Assembly: GCF_001655005.1 (NCBI RefSeq)
Contig: NZ_LXET01000009.1
Span: 1-64,000 of the forward strand
Direction: 5' to 3'
DNA length: 64,000 nucleotides
DNA from: Hafnia paralvei ATCC 29927
GTDB lineage: Bacteria > Pseudomonadota > Gammaproteobacteria > Enterobacterales > Enterobacteriaceae
The notes under the pieces were generated by a model. It was not told the DNA's origin. It worked only from the letters and a program-made list of their open reading frames with translations, and searched no databases. Of the stretch, positions 42,106 through 49,513 are shown one piece after another (within the stretch, counting starts at the first letter, position 1; the number at the start of each line of letters is the position of its first letter). The position numbers were made by a program, and so were the translations under genes.

Positions 42106-44955
42106 ATGAGTGATTATAAGAATACCCTGAACTTGCCGGAAACAGGGTTCCCGATGCGCGGCGATCTCGCCAAGCGCGAGCCTGGCATGCTGCAACGTTG
42201 GTATGAGCAGGATCTGTACGGGATTATCCGTAACGCGAAAAAAGGCAAGAAAACCTTCATTCTGCACGATGGCCCTCCTTATGCGAACGGCAGTATTCAT
42301 ATTGGTCACTCAGTAAACAAGATTCTTAAAGACATTATTATTAAGTCCAAAGGTCTGAGCGGTTTTGACTCCCCGTATATTCCGGGTTGGGACTGCCATG
42401 GTTTGCCTATTGAGCTGAAAGTTGAGCAGTTGATCGGCAAGCCGGGCGAAAAGTTCAGCGCCGCCGAGTTCCGTGCTAAATGTCGCGAATACGCTGCCGA
42501 GCAGGTTGAAGGCCAGAAAGCAGATTTCAAACGTCTTGGCGTGCTGGGTGATTGGGATCATCCATACTTGACCATGGCGTTCGACACTGAAGCTAACATC
42601 ATTCGTGCTTTGGCTAAAATCGTGGATAACGGCCATCTGATGAAAGGCGCTAAGCCGGTTCATTGGTGCCCAGACTGTGGTTCTTCACTGGCTGAAGCCG
42701 AAGTTGAATATTATGACAAAACCTCGCCATCCATTGACGTGCGCTTTGCTGCGGTCAATAAAGACGAAGTGTTGGCTAAATTTGGCGTAAAAGACGTCGA
42801 AGGCAACGTTTCCGTGGTTATCTGGACAACCACGCCGTGGACTATGCCTGCAAACCGTGCGATTTCTCTGCACCCTGATTTTGAATACCAGTTAGTGCAG
42901 GTTGAAGGCGAATGCCTGATCTTGGCGGCCGATCTGGTTGAAAGCGTGATGAAACGCGCAGGAATCACGTCTTGGGTCGTGCTGGGAAGCTGCAAAGGCG
43001 CTGATTTAGAACTACAGCGCTTCCAACATCCGTTTATGGGCTTTGATGTGCCTATCGTTCTGGGTGAGCACGTCACGCTGGAAGCCGGTACGGGTGCCGT
43101 TCATACCGCTCCAGGCCACGGTCCTGACGACTATGTTATCGGTCAGAAATATGGTTTGGAAACGGCTAACCCTGTTGGCCCGAACGGCTGCTACCTGAAG
43201 GGGACTTTCCCTGGTCTGGATGGTTTGTTTGTTTTCAAAGCCAACGACGTGGTGGTTGAGCTGCTGAAAGAACATGGTGCGCTGCTGCACGTGGAAAAGC
43301 TGAATCACAGCTACCCATGTTGCTGGCGCCATAAAACGCCGATCATCTTCCGAGCGACCCCACAGTGGTTTATCAGCATGGATCAGAAGGGCCTGCGCAA
43401 GCAGTCTCTGGCTGAGATCGACGAAATTGAACAGGTTGGCCTGAAAGAAAATGGTCTAAGCGGCTGGATCCCTGCATGGGGTAAAGCGCGTATTGAATCA
43501 ATGGTAGCGAACCGTCCTGACTGGTGTATTTCTCGTCAGCGTACATGGGGCGTTCCCATGTCGATGTTCGTGCATAAAGAGACTCAGGAACTGCACCCGC
43601 GCACCACTGAACTGATGGAAGAAGTGGCTAAGCGCGTTGAGAAAGACGGCATTCAGGCATGGTGGGATCTGGATCCAAAAGACATTCTGGGCGCAGATGC
43701 AGACCAGTATGAAAAAGTGCCTGATACCTTGGACGTATGGTTTGATTCTGGCTCAACCAGCTTCTCTGTGGTTGATGCGCGTCCTGAATTCCACGGTCAC
43801 ACGGCAGATATGTATCTGGAAGGTTCTGACCAGCATCGTGGTTGGTTCATGTCCTCGCTGATGATTTCTACCGCGATGAAAGGCAAAGCGCCTTATCGCC
43901 AGGTACTGACCCACGGTTTCACCGTTGATGGTCAGGGACGCAAGATGTCCAAATCAATCGGTAATACCGTAAGTCCACAGGATGTGATGAACAAGCTGGG
44001 TGGCGACATCCTGCGGCTGTGGGTTGCATCTACCGATTACACCGGCGAAATCGCGGTATCCGACGAAATTCTGAAACGCTCTGCGGATTCTTATCGTCGT
44101 ATTCGTAACACTGCACGCTTCTTACTGGCTAACCTGAATGGTTTCGATCCGAAACAGCACATGGTTAAGCCTGAAGACATGGTGGTGCTGGATCGTTGGG
44201 CGGTTGAGCGCGCGATGGAAGCACAGAAGGAAATTCTGGTCTCTTACGAGAACTATGACTTCCATGAAGTGGTTCAGCGTCTGATGCAGTTCTGCTCGGT
44301 TGAAATGGGCTCCTTCTATCTGGATATCATTAAAGACCGCCAGTACACCACCAAAGCAGACAGTATTGCGCGTCGCAGCTGTCAGACCGCGCTGTACCAT
44401 ATCGCTGAAGCATTGGTTCGCTGGATGGCGCCAATTATGTCCTTCACCGCTGATGAACTGTGGGGCTATCTGCCGGGCGACCGTGCCGAGTTTGTCTTCA
44501 CTGAAGAGTGGTATCAAGGGCTATTTGGTTTGGGTGATTCCGAGTCCATGAATAATGACTTCTGGGCTGAGCTGCTGAAAGTTCGTGGCGAAGTGAACAA
44601 GGTGATTGAACAGGCGCGTAACGATAAGCGCGTTGGCGGCTCTCTGGAAGCGAGCGTCACGCTGTACGCCGATGATGATCTGATGGCTAAACTGAACAGT
44701 CTGGAAGATGAGCTGCGTTTCGTGTTGATCACCTCTGGTGCTCAGGTTGAAGCGTTGGCGAATGCGCCGGCCGATGCAGTACAAAGCGACGTGTTGAAAG
44801 GGCTGAAAGTGGCGCTGAGCAAGGCTGATGGCCAGAAATGTCCACGCTGCTGGCACTTCTCTACCAAAATTGGTCAGAGCGCAGAGCATCCAGAATTGTG
44901 CCCACGCTGCGTGATCAACGTCGCCGGTCATGGCGAACAACGTAAGTTTGCATAA
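42106..44955 (+). CDS. ileS: Isoleucyl-tRNA synthetase
   Basis: Class I aminoacyl-tRNA synthetase with editing activity. The HIGH motif is at residues 65-68, the CP1 editing domain lies between about 200 and 400 (WTTTPWTMPANRAISLHP; GTGAVHTAPGHGPDDY), and KMSKS is at 613-617. The C-terminal zinc finger is CPRCWHFSTKIG...CPRC. 949 residues against 938 in E. coli. The context before ATG 42106 (GGAACCGAGAATCGA) is as I recall for E. coli. It overlaps or abuts lspA. Confidence 0.97.
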   Translation: MSDYKNTLNLPETGFPMRGDLAKREPGMLQRWYEQDLYGIIRNAKKGKKTFILHDGPPYANGSIHIGHSVNKILKDIIIKSKGLSGFDSPYIPGWDCHGLPIELKVEQLIGKPGEKFSAAEFRAKCREYAAEQVEGQKADFKRLGVLGDWDHPYLTMAFDTEANIIRALAKIVDNGHLMKGAKPVHWCPDCGSSLAEAEVEYYDKTSPSIDVRFAAVNKDEVLAKFGVKDVEGNVSVVIWTTTPWTMPANRAISLHPDFEYQLVQVEGECLILAADLVESVMKRAGITSWVVLGSCKGADLELQRFQHPFMGFDVPIVLGEHVTLEAGTGAVHTAPGHGPDDYVIGQKYGLETANPVGPNGCYLKGTFPGLDGLFVFKANDVVVELLKEHGALLHVEKLNHSYPCCWRHKTPIIFRATPQWFISMDQKGLRKQSLAEIDEIEQVGLKENGLSGWIPAWGKARIESMVANRPDWCISRQRTWGVPMSMFVHKETQELHPRTTELMEEVAKRVEKDGIQAWWDLDPKDILGADADQYEKVPDTLDVWFDSGSTSFSVVDARPEFHGHTADMYLEGSDQHRGWFMSSLMISTAMKGKAPYRQVLTHGFTVDGQGRKMSKSIGNTVSPQDVMNKLGGDILRLWVASTDYTGEIAVSDEILKRSADSYRRIRNTARFLLANLNGFDPKQHMVKPEDMVVLDRWAVERAMEAQKEILVSYENYDFHEVVQRLMQFCSVEMGSFYLDIIKDRQYTTKADSIARRSCQTALYHIAEALVRWMAPIMSFTADELWGYLPGDRAEFVFTEEWYQGLFGLGDSESMNNDFWAELLKVRGEVNKVIEQARNDKRVGGSLEASVTLYADDDLMAKLNSLEDELRFVLITSGAQVEALANAPADAVQSDVLKGLKVALSKADGQKCPRCWHFSTKIGQSAEHPELCPRCVINVAGHGEQRKFA

Positions 44956-44966
44956 TGGTAGGTGCA

Positions 44967-45455
44967 ATGAAACGACCTATGATGTCTACAGGACTGCGCT
45001 GGCTCTGGCTGGTGCTGGTCGTGTTAGTGATAGATTTAGGCAGTAAGTATTTAGTCCTACAAGAGTTCGCTTTAGGCGAAACCAAAGTATTGCTGCCATC
45101 GTTAAATCTTCACTATGCACGTAACTACGGCGCCGCTTTCAGCTTTTTAGCTGACAGCGGTGGCTGGCAGCGCTGGTTCTTTGCTGGCATTGCCATTGGG
45201 ATCTGTGTGGTGTTGTTAGTGATGATGTATCGCTCAAGTGCGACGCAAAAACTGAATAACATCGCCTATGCCCTGATCATCGGTGGTGCGCTGGGCAATT
45301 TGTTTGATCGACTCTGGCATGGGTTCGTCGTCGATATGATCGACTTCTACGTTGGAGACTGGCATTTTGCCACCTTTAACTTAGCGGACTCCGCCATTTG
45401 CGTTGGCGCTGCGCTCATTGTTTTGGAAGGTTTCCTTCCTAAGAAAAAGGGATAA
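44967..45455 (+). CDS. lspA: Lipoprotein signal peptidase
   Basis: Signal peptidase II, an aspartic protease with four membrane segments that cleaves prolipoproteins. Motifs are NYGAAFSFLA, the catalytic Asp in GGALGNLFDRLWHGFVVDMIDF, and the second Asp in FNLADSAICVGA. ATG 44967 (MKRPMMSTGLRWLW) with AGG 6 bases upstream gives the same offset to STGLRWLW as in E. coli and 162 residues. ATG 44955, overlapping the ileS stop as TAATG, would give 166 and may aid coupling. Confidence 0.94.
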   Translation: MKRPMMSTGLRWLWLVLVVLVIDLGSKYLVLQEFALGETKVLLPSLNLHYARNYGAAFSFLADSGGWQRWFFAGIAIGICVVLLVMMYRSSATQKLNNIAYALIIGGALGNLFDRLWHGFVVDMIDFYVGDWHFATFNLADSAICVGAALIVLEGFLPKKKG

Positions 45456-45460
45456 CCGTT

Positions 45461-45931
45461 ATGACTCAGCAAGTGCAGAGCAACAGCGCAGTACTCGTGC
45501 ATTTCACCTTGCAGTTAGAGGATGGCACTCAGGCTGAATCTACGCGCAGCAGTGGCAAGCCCGCTCTGTTTCGTTTAGGCGACGGTAGTTTGTCTGACGC
45601 GTTGGAAGAGCACTTGCTGGGACATAAGGTGGGCGATAAGTTTCAGTTCACTTTACAGCCGCAGGATGCTTTTGGTGAGAACAGCCCCGATCTTGTTCAG
45701 TTCTTTACCCGCCGTGATTTCGCCGATGTAGGCGTTCCAGAGGCGGGAACTATTATGATGTTCACTGGCCGAGACGGCAGCGAAATGCCGGGTATTGTGC
45801 GTGAAGTTGCCTGTGATTCAGTGACCGTTGATTTTAACCATCCGCTTGCGGGACATCCGGTCGCCTTTGACGTAGAGGTGCTGGAGATTGACCCGCAGCA
45901 GGGAGACGTTGATGCAAATCCTGCTGGCTAA
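45461..45931 (+). CDS. fkpB: FKBP-type peptidyl-prolyl isomerase FkpB (SlpA)
   Basis: SlyD-like prolyl isomerase. The 156 residues contain the FKBP segments VLVHFTLQLEDGTQAESTR and LGDGSLSDALEEHLLGHKVGDK, the inserted-flap region, and SVTVDFNHPLAGHPVAFDVEVLEID, as in E. coli FkpB (149 aa). It follows lspA by 5 bp and overlaps ispH by 20 bp, indicating tight translational coupling. Confidence 0.95.
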   Translation: MTQQVQSNSAVLVHFTLQLEDGTQAESTRSSGKPALFRLGDGSLSDALEEHLLGHKVGDKFQFTLQPQDAFGENSPDLVQFFTRRDFADVGVPEAGTIMMFTGRDGSEMPGIVREVACDSVTVDFNHPLAGHPVAFDVEVLEIDPQQGDVDANPAG

Positions 45932-46859
45932 TCCGCGTGGTTTCTGCGCGGGTGTCGACCGGGCTATTAGTATCGTAGAACGCGCGCTAGAAATTTATGG
46001 CGCGCCGATTTATGTCCGTCATGAAGTGGTGCATAACCGTTATGTCGTCAACAGCCTGCGTGAACGCGGAGCCGTGTTTATTGAAGAGATCAGCGAAGTC
46101 CCTGATAACACGATTCTGATTTTCTCCGCTCATGGCGTTTCTCAGGCGGTACGTGCAGAAGCCAAAGCGCGTAATCTTACTATGTTGTTTGATGCAACCT
46201 GTCCGCTGGTGACTAAAGTCCATATGGAAGTTGCCCGTGCTAGCCGTAAAGGCACTGAAGCCATTTTGATTGGGCATGCAGGGCATCCAGAAGTCGAAGG
46301 CACGATGGGCCAGTACAGCAACCCTGAAGGGGGGATGTATCTGGTTGAATCGCCAGAGGACGTGTGGAAGTTACAGGTTAAAAATGAAGCTAACCTGTGT
46401 TTCATGACGCAAACTACGCTTTCAGTGGATGACACATCAGACATTATCGACGCACTGCGCGAGCGTTTTCCGCAGATTATTGGCCCACGCAAAGATGATA
46501 TTTGTTATGCGACCACTAATCGTCAGGAAGCCGTACGTAACTTGGCTGCTGAGGCCGAAGTGGTCCTGGTTGTTGGTTCAAAGAACTCATCGAATTCAAA
46601 TCGTTTAGCCGAATTAGCACAGCGAGCGGGCATTCCAGCATTTTTGATCGATTCTGCTGAAGATATTCGCGAAGAGTGGTTAGAAGGTGTGAATTGCATC
46701 GGCGTCACCGCGGGCGCTTCAGCCCCCGATATTCTGGTGCAAGAAGTGATTAAACGTCTTCAGGCATTAGGCGGAGAAGGTTCGGTTGAGATGCAAGGAC
46801 GTGAAGAAAACATTGTTTTCGAAGTGCCGAAAGAACTGCGAGTTAAACTATTAGATTAA
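45912..46859 (+). CDS. ispH: 4-hydroxy-3-methylbut-2-enyl diphosphate reductase
   Basis: Last step of the MEP isoprenoid pathway, giving IPP and DMAPP; a 4Fe-4S enzyme. ATG 45912 gives MQILLANPRGFCAGVDRAI with the cluster ligand Cys12; the other two are in DATCPLVTKVH and DICYATTNRQEA. The catalytic Glu is in HPEVEGTMGQ. 315 residues against 316. The start has SD GGGAG and lies within fkpB (20-bp overlap). A GCCCCAC/GTGGGGC hairpin at 46866-46883 follows without a T-run. Confidence 0.96.
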   Translation: MQILLANPRGFCAGVDRAISIVERALEIYGAPIYVRHEVVHNRYVVNSLRERGAVFIEEISEVPDNTILIFSAHGVSQAVRAEAKARNLTMLFDATCPLVTKVHMEVARASRKGTEAILIGHAGHPEVEGTMGQYSNPEGGMYLVESPEDVWKLQVKNEANLCFMTQTTLSVDDTSDIIDALRERFPQIIGPRKDDICYATTNRQEAVRNLAAEAEVVLVVGSKNSSNSNRLAELAQRAGIPAFLIDSAEDIREEWLEGVNCIGVTAGASAPDILVQEVIKRLQALGGEGSVEMQGREENIVFEVPKELRVKLLD

Positions 46860-46865
46860 AATTTT

Positions 46866-46883
46866 GCCCCACTTCAGTGGGGC
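46866..46883 (+). terminator. Hairpin after ispH
   Basis: GCCCCAC-TTCA-GTGGGGC, 7-bp stem directly after the ispH stop. Only two T's follow, so it may be a leaky terminator before the next gene. Confidence 0.5.
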
Positions 46884-46916
46884 GCTTAATGGATGTTGTA
46901 CGAAACGGAGTTTCTC

Positions 46917-47900
46917 ATGGAAGGTTACAAGTATTTCTCTAAGCGTGTAATGACGCTGATGGTTTTGGTTGCCAGTGTGTTTGTCAGTGCGTGTGATAAC
47001 AGCGCAGCGACTCCAGAGAGTTTGAGCAGTGCTCGAGCAAAATTCAAAACAGAAATTGTCGATACCAGCTTCCAAGGCGATGGTGAACCGGCAACTCCCC
47101 CCGCAGATATCTTTTCCCTCGTAAGCTATCCTGCCCAAGATGGCAAAATGGCGGCATTTCTGACACCTGATCCCCACGATGGAAAAAAACACCCTGCGGT
47201 TATTTGGCTGGTTGGTGGATATGGCGGCATTGGTAGCGATGATTTTTTCTGGACCGAGCAAGATCGCAGTAACGATCAAAGTGGTAGCGCATTTAGAAAA
47301 TCGGGCTTAGTGATGATGGTGCCCAGTTTTCGTGGAGAAAATGCTAACCCAGGAAAATATGAGATGTTTTATGGTGAAATTGACGACTTAGAGTCAGCCA
47401 GAAAATACTTAGCATCACAGCCTTACGTTGATCCAAATCGGATTTATTTGGCGGGGCACAGCACGGGGGGAACTCGTGTTCTTTTAGGCAGTGAGTATCT
47501 AACAGGATTTAGAGCGGCATTTTCTCTGGGCGGAATTCCCGATCTGAAAAAACGTATCGAGGGAGGGAAGATGATGGTTGCCGTACCCTTTAATCAGAAT
47601 AACCCTGAAGAGTTTCGCCTACGCTCCCCTGGCGAGTTTATAACATCAATAAAATCGCCAACCTTTTATTTCGAAGGTGAAGAGTATTTCTGGCCGGAGT
47701 TCGATGACTTAAACGTGGTTGCCAAAGAAAAGTCTATCCCGCTGCATATCTATAAAATAGATGGTGGAGACCATTTTAATATCATTACTCCGGTAACCGA
47801 GATGATAGCCCAAAAAATTCTGCAAGATACCGAAGATAAAGTGAATATTTCGTTCAGCGATGGCGATCTGCGTACCATTCAAAACGGTATCTCTCACTAG
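46917..47900 (+). CDS. Putative lipoprotein, alpha/beta-hydrolase (prolyl oligopeptidase-like)
   Basis: 327 residues from ATG 46917 (SD GGAG 7 bases upstream). The N-terminus has a basic start, a hydrophobic core LMVLVASVF and a lipobox VSAC with Cys26, so a signal-peptidase-II lipoprotein; Asp at +2 (CDNS) would favour inner-membrane retention by the E. coli Lol rule. The mature part has an alpha/beta-hydrolase pattern: VIWLVGGYGG (oxyanion region), FRGENANPG, nucleophile Ser182 in AGHSTGG, and a probable catalytic His in DGGDHFNII. The Asp/Glu of the triad is unclear. I do not recognise a characterised orthologue. It sits where E. coli has rihC, between ispH and dapB. Confidence 0.75.
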   Translation: MEGYKYFSKRVMTLMVLVASVFVSACDNSAATPESLSSARAKFKTEIVDTSFQGDGEPATPPADIFSLVSYPAQDGKMAAFLTPDPHDGKKHPAVIWLVGGYGGIGSDDFFWTEQDRSNDQSGSAFRKSGLVMMVPSFRGENANPGKYEMFYGEIDDLESARKYLASQPYVDPNRIYLAGHSTGGTRVLLGSEYLTGFRAAFSLGGIPDLKKRIEGGKMMVAVPFNQNNPEEFRLRSPGEFITSIKSPTFYFEGEEYFWPEFDDLNVVAKEKSIPLHIYKIDGGDHFNIITPVTEMIAQKILQDTEDKVNISFSDGDLRTIQNGISH

Positions 47901-47945
47901 TTTCTGTGTGTGGGTTTAAATTTTTACGGAAATTTTTCTGCTGTT

Positions 47946-47970
47946 AAAGGCCAGTTTTACTGGCCTTTTG
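47946..47970 (+). terminator. Terminator after the lipoprotein gene
   Basis: AAAGGCCAG/CTGGCCTTT, perfect 9-bp stem with a five-base loop ending in TTTTG, 45 bp after the stop. Confidence 0.7.
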
Positions 47971-48095
47971 TGAATGTCGTCGGTTACGTAGATTCGTTAA
48001 ACAATATTTGTTCCAGAAACATGAGCATAATGAATTCGGATAATGCTTCTTACTAGCACGGTAGAGTGAGTGGAAAGGCGATGACAGCGATTTTA

Positions 48096-48119
48096 GGTGC
48101 TCTAAATGGATAGAGCACC
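48096..48119 (-). terminator. Probable xdhC terminator
   Basis: GGTGCTCTA/TAGAGCACC perfect 9-bp stem with a six-base loop, 40 bp beyond the xdhC stop. The minus-strand tail is TAAAATC, so the T-tract is weak. Confidence 0.5.
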
Positions 48120-48159
48120 CGTTGAGTGTCCTGCTTATTCCTAGCCAGCAAATATTCTG

Positions 48160-48636
48160 CTATTCATCCCTACATGCATCTACTGCGCGGATCACCATTT
48201 GATACCCTGTGCAACGGCATAGATTACCCGCTAATCCCCGGCGGATTTCTTCGTGCGTCAGCGGGCGAGAGGTATGTTTAGCCAGCAAGGCCGTCGTTGC
48301 CATCACCAAACCCGGCGTGCAGAATCCGCACTGTACCGCGCCAGCATTGACGTATGCCTGTTGTACCTTTGATATTTCCCCATTTCTCACCTCGCCTTCG
48401 GCGGTGCGGATCTGCTTACCATCGGCCCATACGGCGAGGTATAAGCAACTGTCAGTGGCAACGCCGTCAATCAGCACGGTGCAAGCACCGCATTCTCCGA
48501 CTCCGCATCCCTGCTTCACGCTGGTTAGGCCTTGTTCACGTAGCAATTCCATTAAAGACATCGCTGGAGACAGGCAAAATTGATAGGTTTTGCCATTAAT
48601 TTGGCACTCAATATCAACCCAGTTTTTATGTTTCAT
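48160..48636 (-). CDS. xdhC: Xanthine dehydrogenase, iron-sulfur subunit
   Basis: Small electron-transfer subunit with two [2Fe-2S] clusters. The plant-type ferredoxin cluster has GCGVGECGACTVLIDG plus the Cys of DSC, and the helical domain has QCGFCTPGLVM and NLCRCTGYQMVIRA. 158 residues against 159 for E. coli XdhC. Last gene of xdhA-xdhB-xdhC on the minus strand; its ATG overlaps the xdhB stop by 4 bp. Confidence 0.94.
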   Translation of the reverse strand: MKHKNWVDIECQINGKTYQFCLSPAMSLMELLREQGLTSVKQGCGVGECGACTVLIDGVATDSCLYLAVWADGKQIRTAEGEVRNGEISKVQQAYVNAGAVQCGFCTPGLVMATTALLAKHTSRPLTHEEIRRGLAGNLCRCTGYQMVIRAVDACRDE

Positions 48637-49511
48637 TGGATATGTCCTCCAGCGCGTTCAACGGCTAATGTGATAGCCCGTTGGGCCAAGGTGCGGATCA
48701 GATGTAGACGAAATGATTTTTCTGCGCGCCAAGATGAGCGTGGTGAAACATCTTGCGCAACGGCCTCGCTAACGGCGGCGAGAGTTTGCTGGGTAATTGG
48801 CTGACCGATGGCGCAGTTCTCAGCCTGTGGGCAGCGAATTGGGGTCGGTGCAGCCACCCCATAGGTTAAGCGCAATTCTGTAAAACGCCCTTCGGCAATG
48901 CGACAAACTGCCGTGCAGCCAATAGTGGCGATATCCATCGCACCGCGCATCGCGTATTTAATGTAACTGCTGCCGATATTTTGGTAGTAGGCCGGAGCAA
49001 AGTGGAAAGCCACCACGATTTCACCTTGCTGTAGCGCCACTTTACCGGGGCCGGTGTGAAAACCTTCGATTGAGCGCTTATAGCTTCCGCTTTGGGTGGC
49101 GATTTCTAATTCGGCCTTAAGCGCCAGCGTGGGGGACGCCGAGTCTGCGCTGGTGGCACCGTTGCAGATATTGCCACCGAAGGTGGCTACGTTACGCACC
49201 TGTGGCCCCGCGATGGTAGCCGCAGCCTCGGCAAGTAGAGGCAGATGCTGTTGGATCAATGGATGTTCAATTATTTCAGTAAAGGTCGTGGCTGAACCGA
49301 TCCGCAGATGGTTATGGCGATCGAGCGTGATCCCTTTGAGTTCAGCTAAGTCGTGAATATCGACGATATGACGATACTTAGGATTAAGGTGATGCAGTTG
49401 GATTAACACATCCGTGCCACCGGCCAGCAGACGAGCCTGTGGGTGTTCAGTGAGCAGCTCACAGGCATGTTGTACGTTGCGAGCGCGGTGATAGCTTTCA
49501 ATATCGTACAT
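48633..49511 (-). CDS. xdhB: Xanthine dehydrogenase, FAD-binding subunit
   Basis: FAD subunit of the molybdenum hydroxylase. 292 residues, as in E. coli XdhB. The FAD-binding motifs LLAGGTDVLIQL and ATFGGNICNGATSADS are present, and the C-terminal CO-dehydrogenase flavoprotein domain follows. It begins MYDIESYHRARNV, 2 bp after xdhA ends, and overlaps xdhC. Confidence 0.94.
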   Translation of the reverse strand: MYDIESYHRARNVQHACELLTEHPQARLLAGGTDVLIQLHHLNPKYRHIVDIHDLAELKGITLDRHNHLRIGSATTFTEIIEHPLIQQHLPLLAEAAATIAGPQVRNVATFGGNICNGATSADSASPTLALKAELEIATQSGSYKRSIEGFHTGPGKVALQQGEIVVAFHFAPAYYQNIGSSYIKYAMRGAMDIATIGCTAVCRIAEGRFTELRLTYGVAAPTPIRCPQAENCAIGQPITQQTLAAVSEAVAQDVSPRSSWRAEKSFRLHLIRTLAQRAITLAVERAGGHIQ

Positions 49512-49513
49512 GA

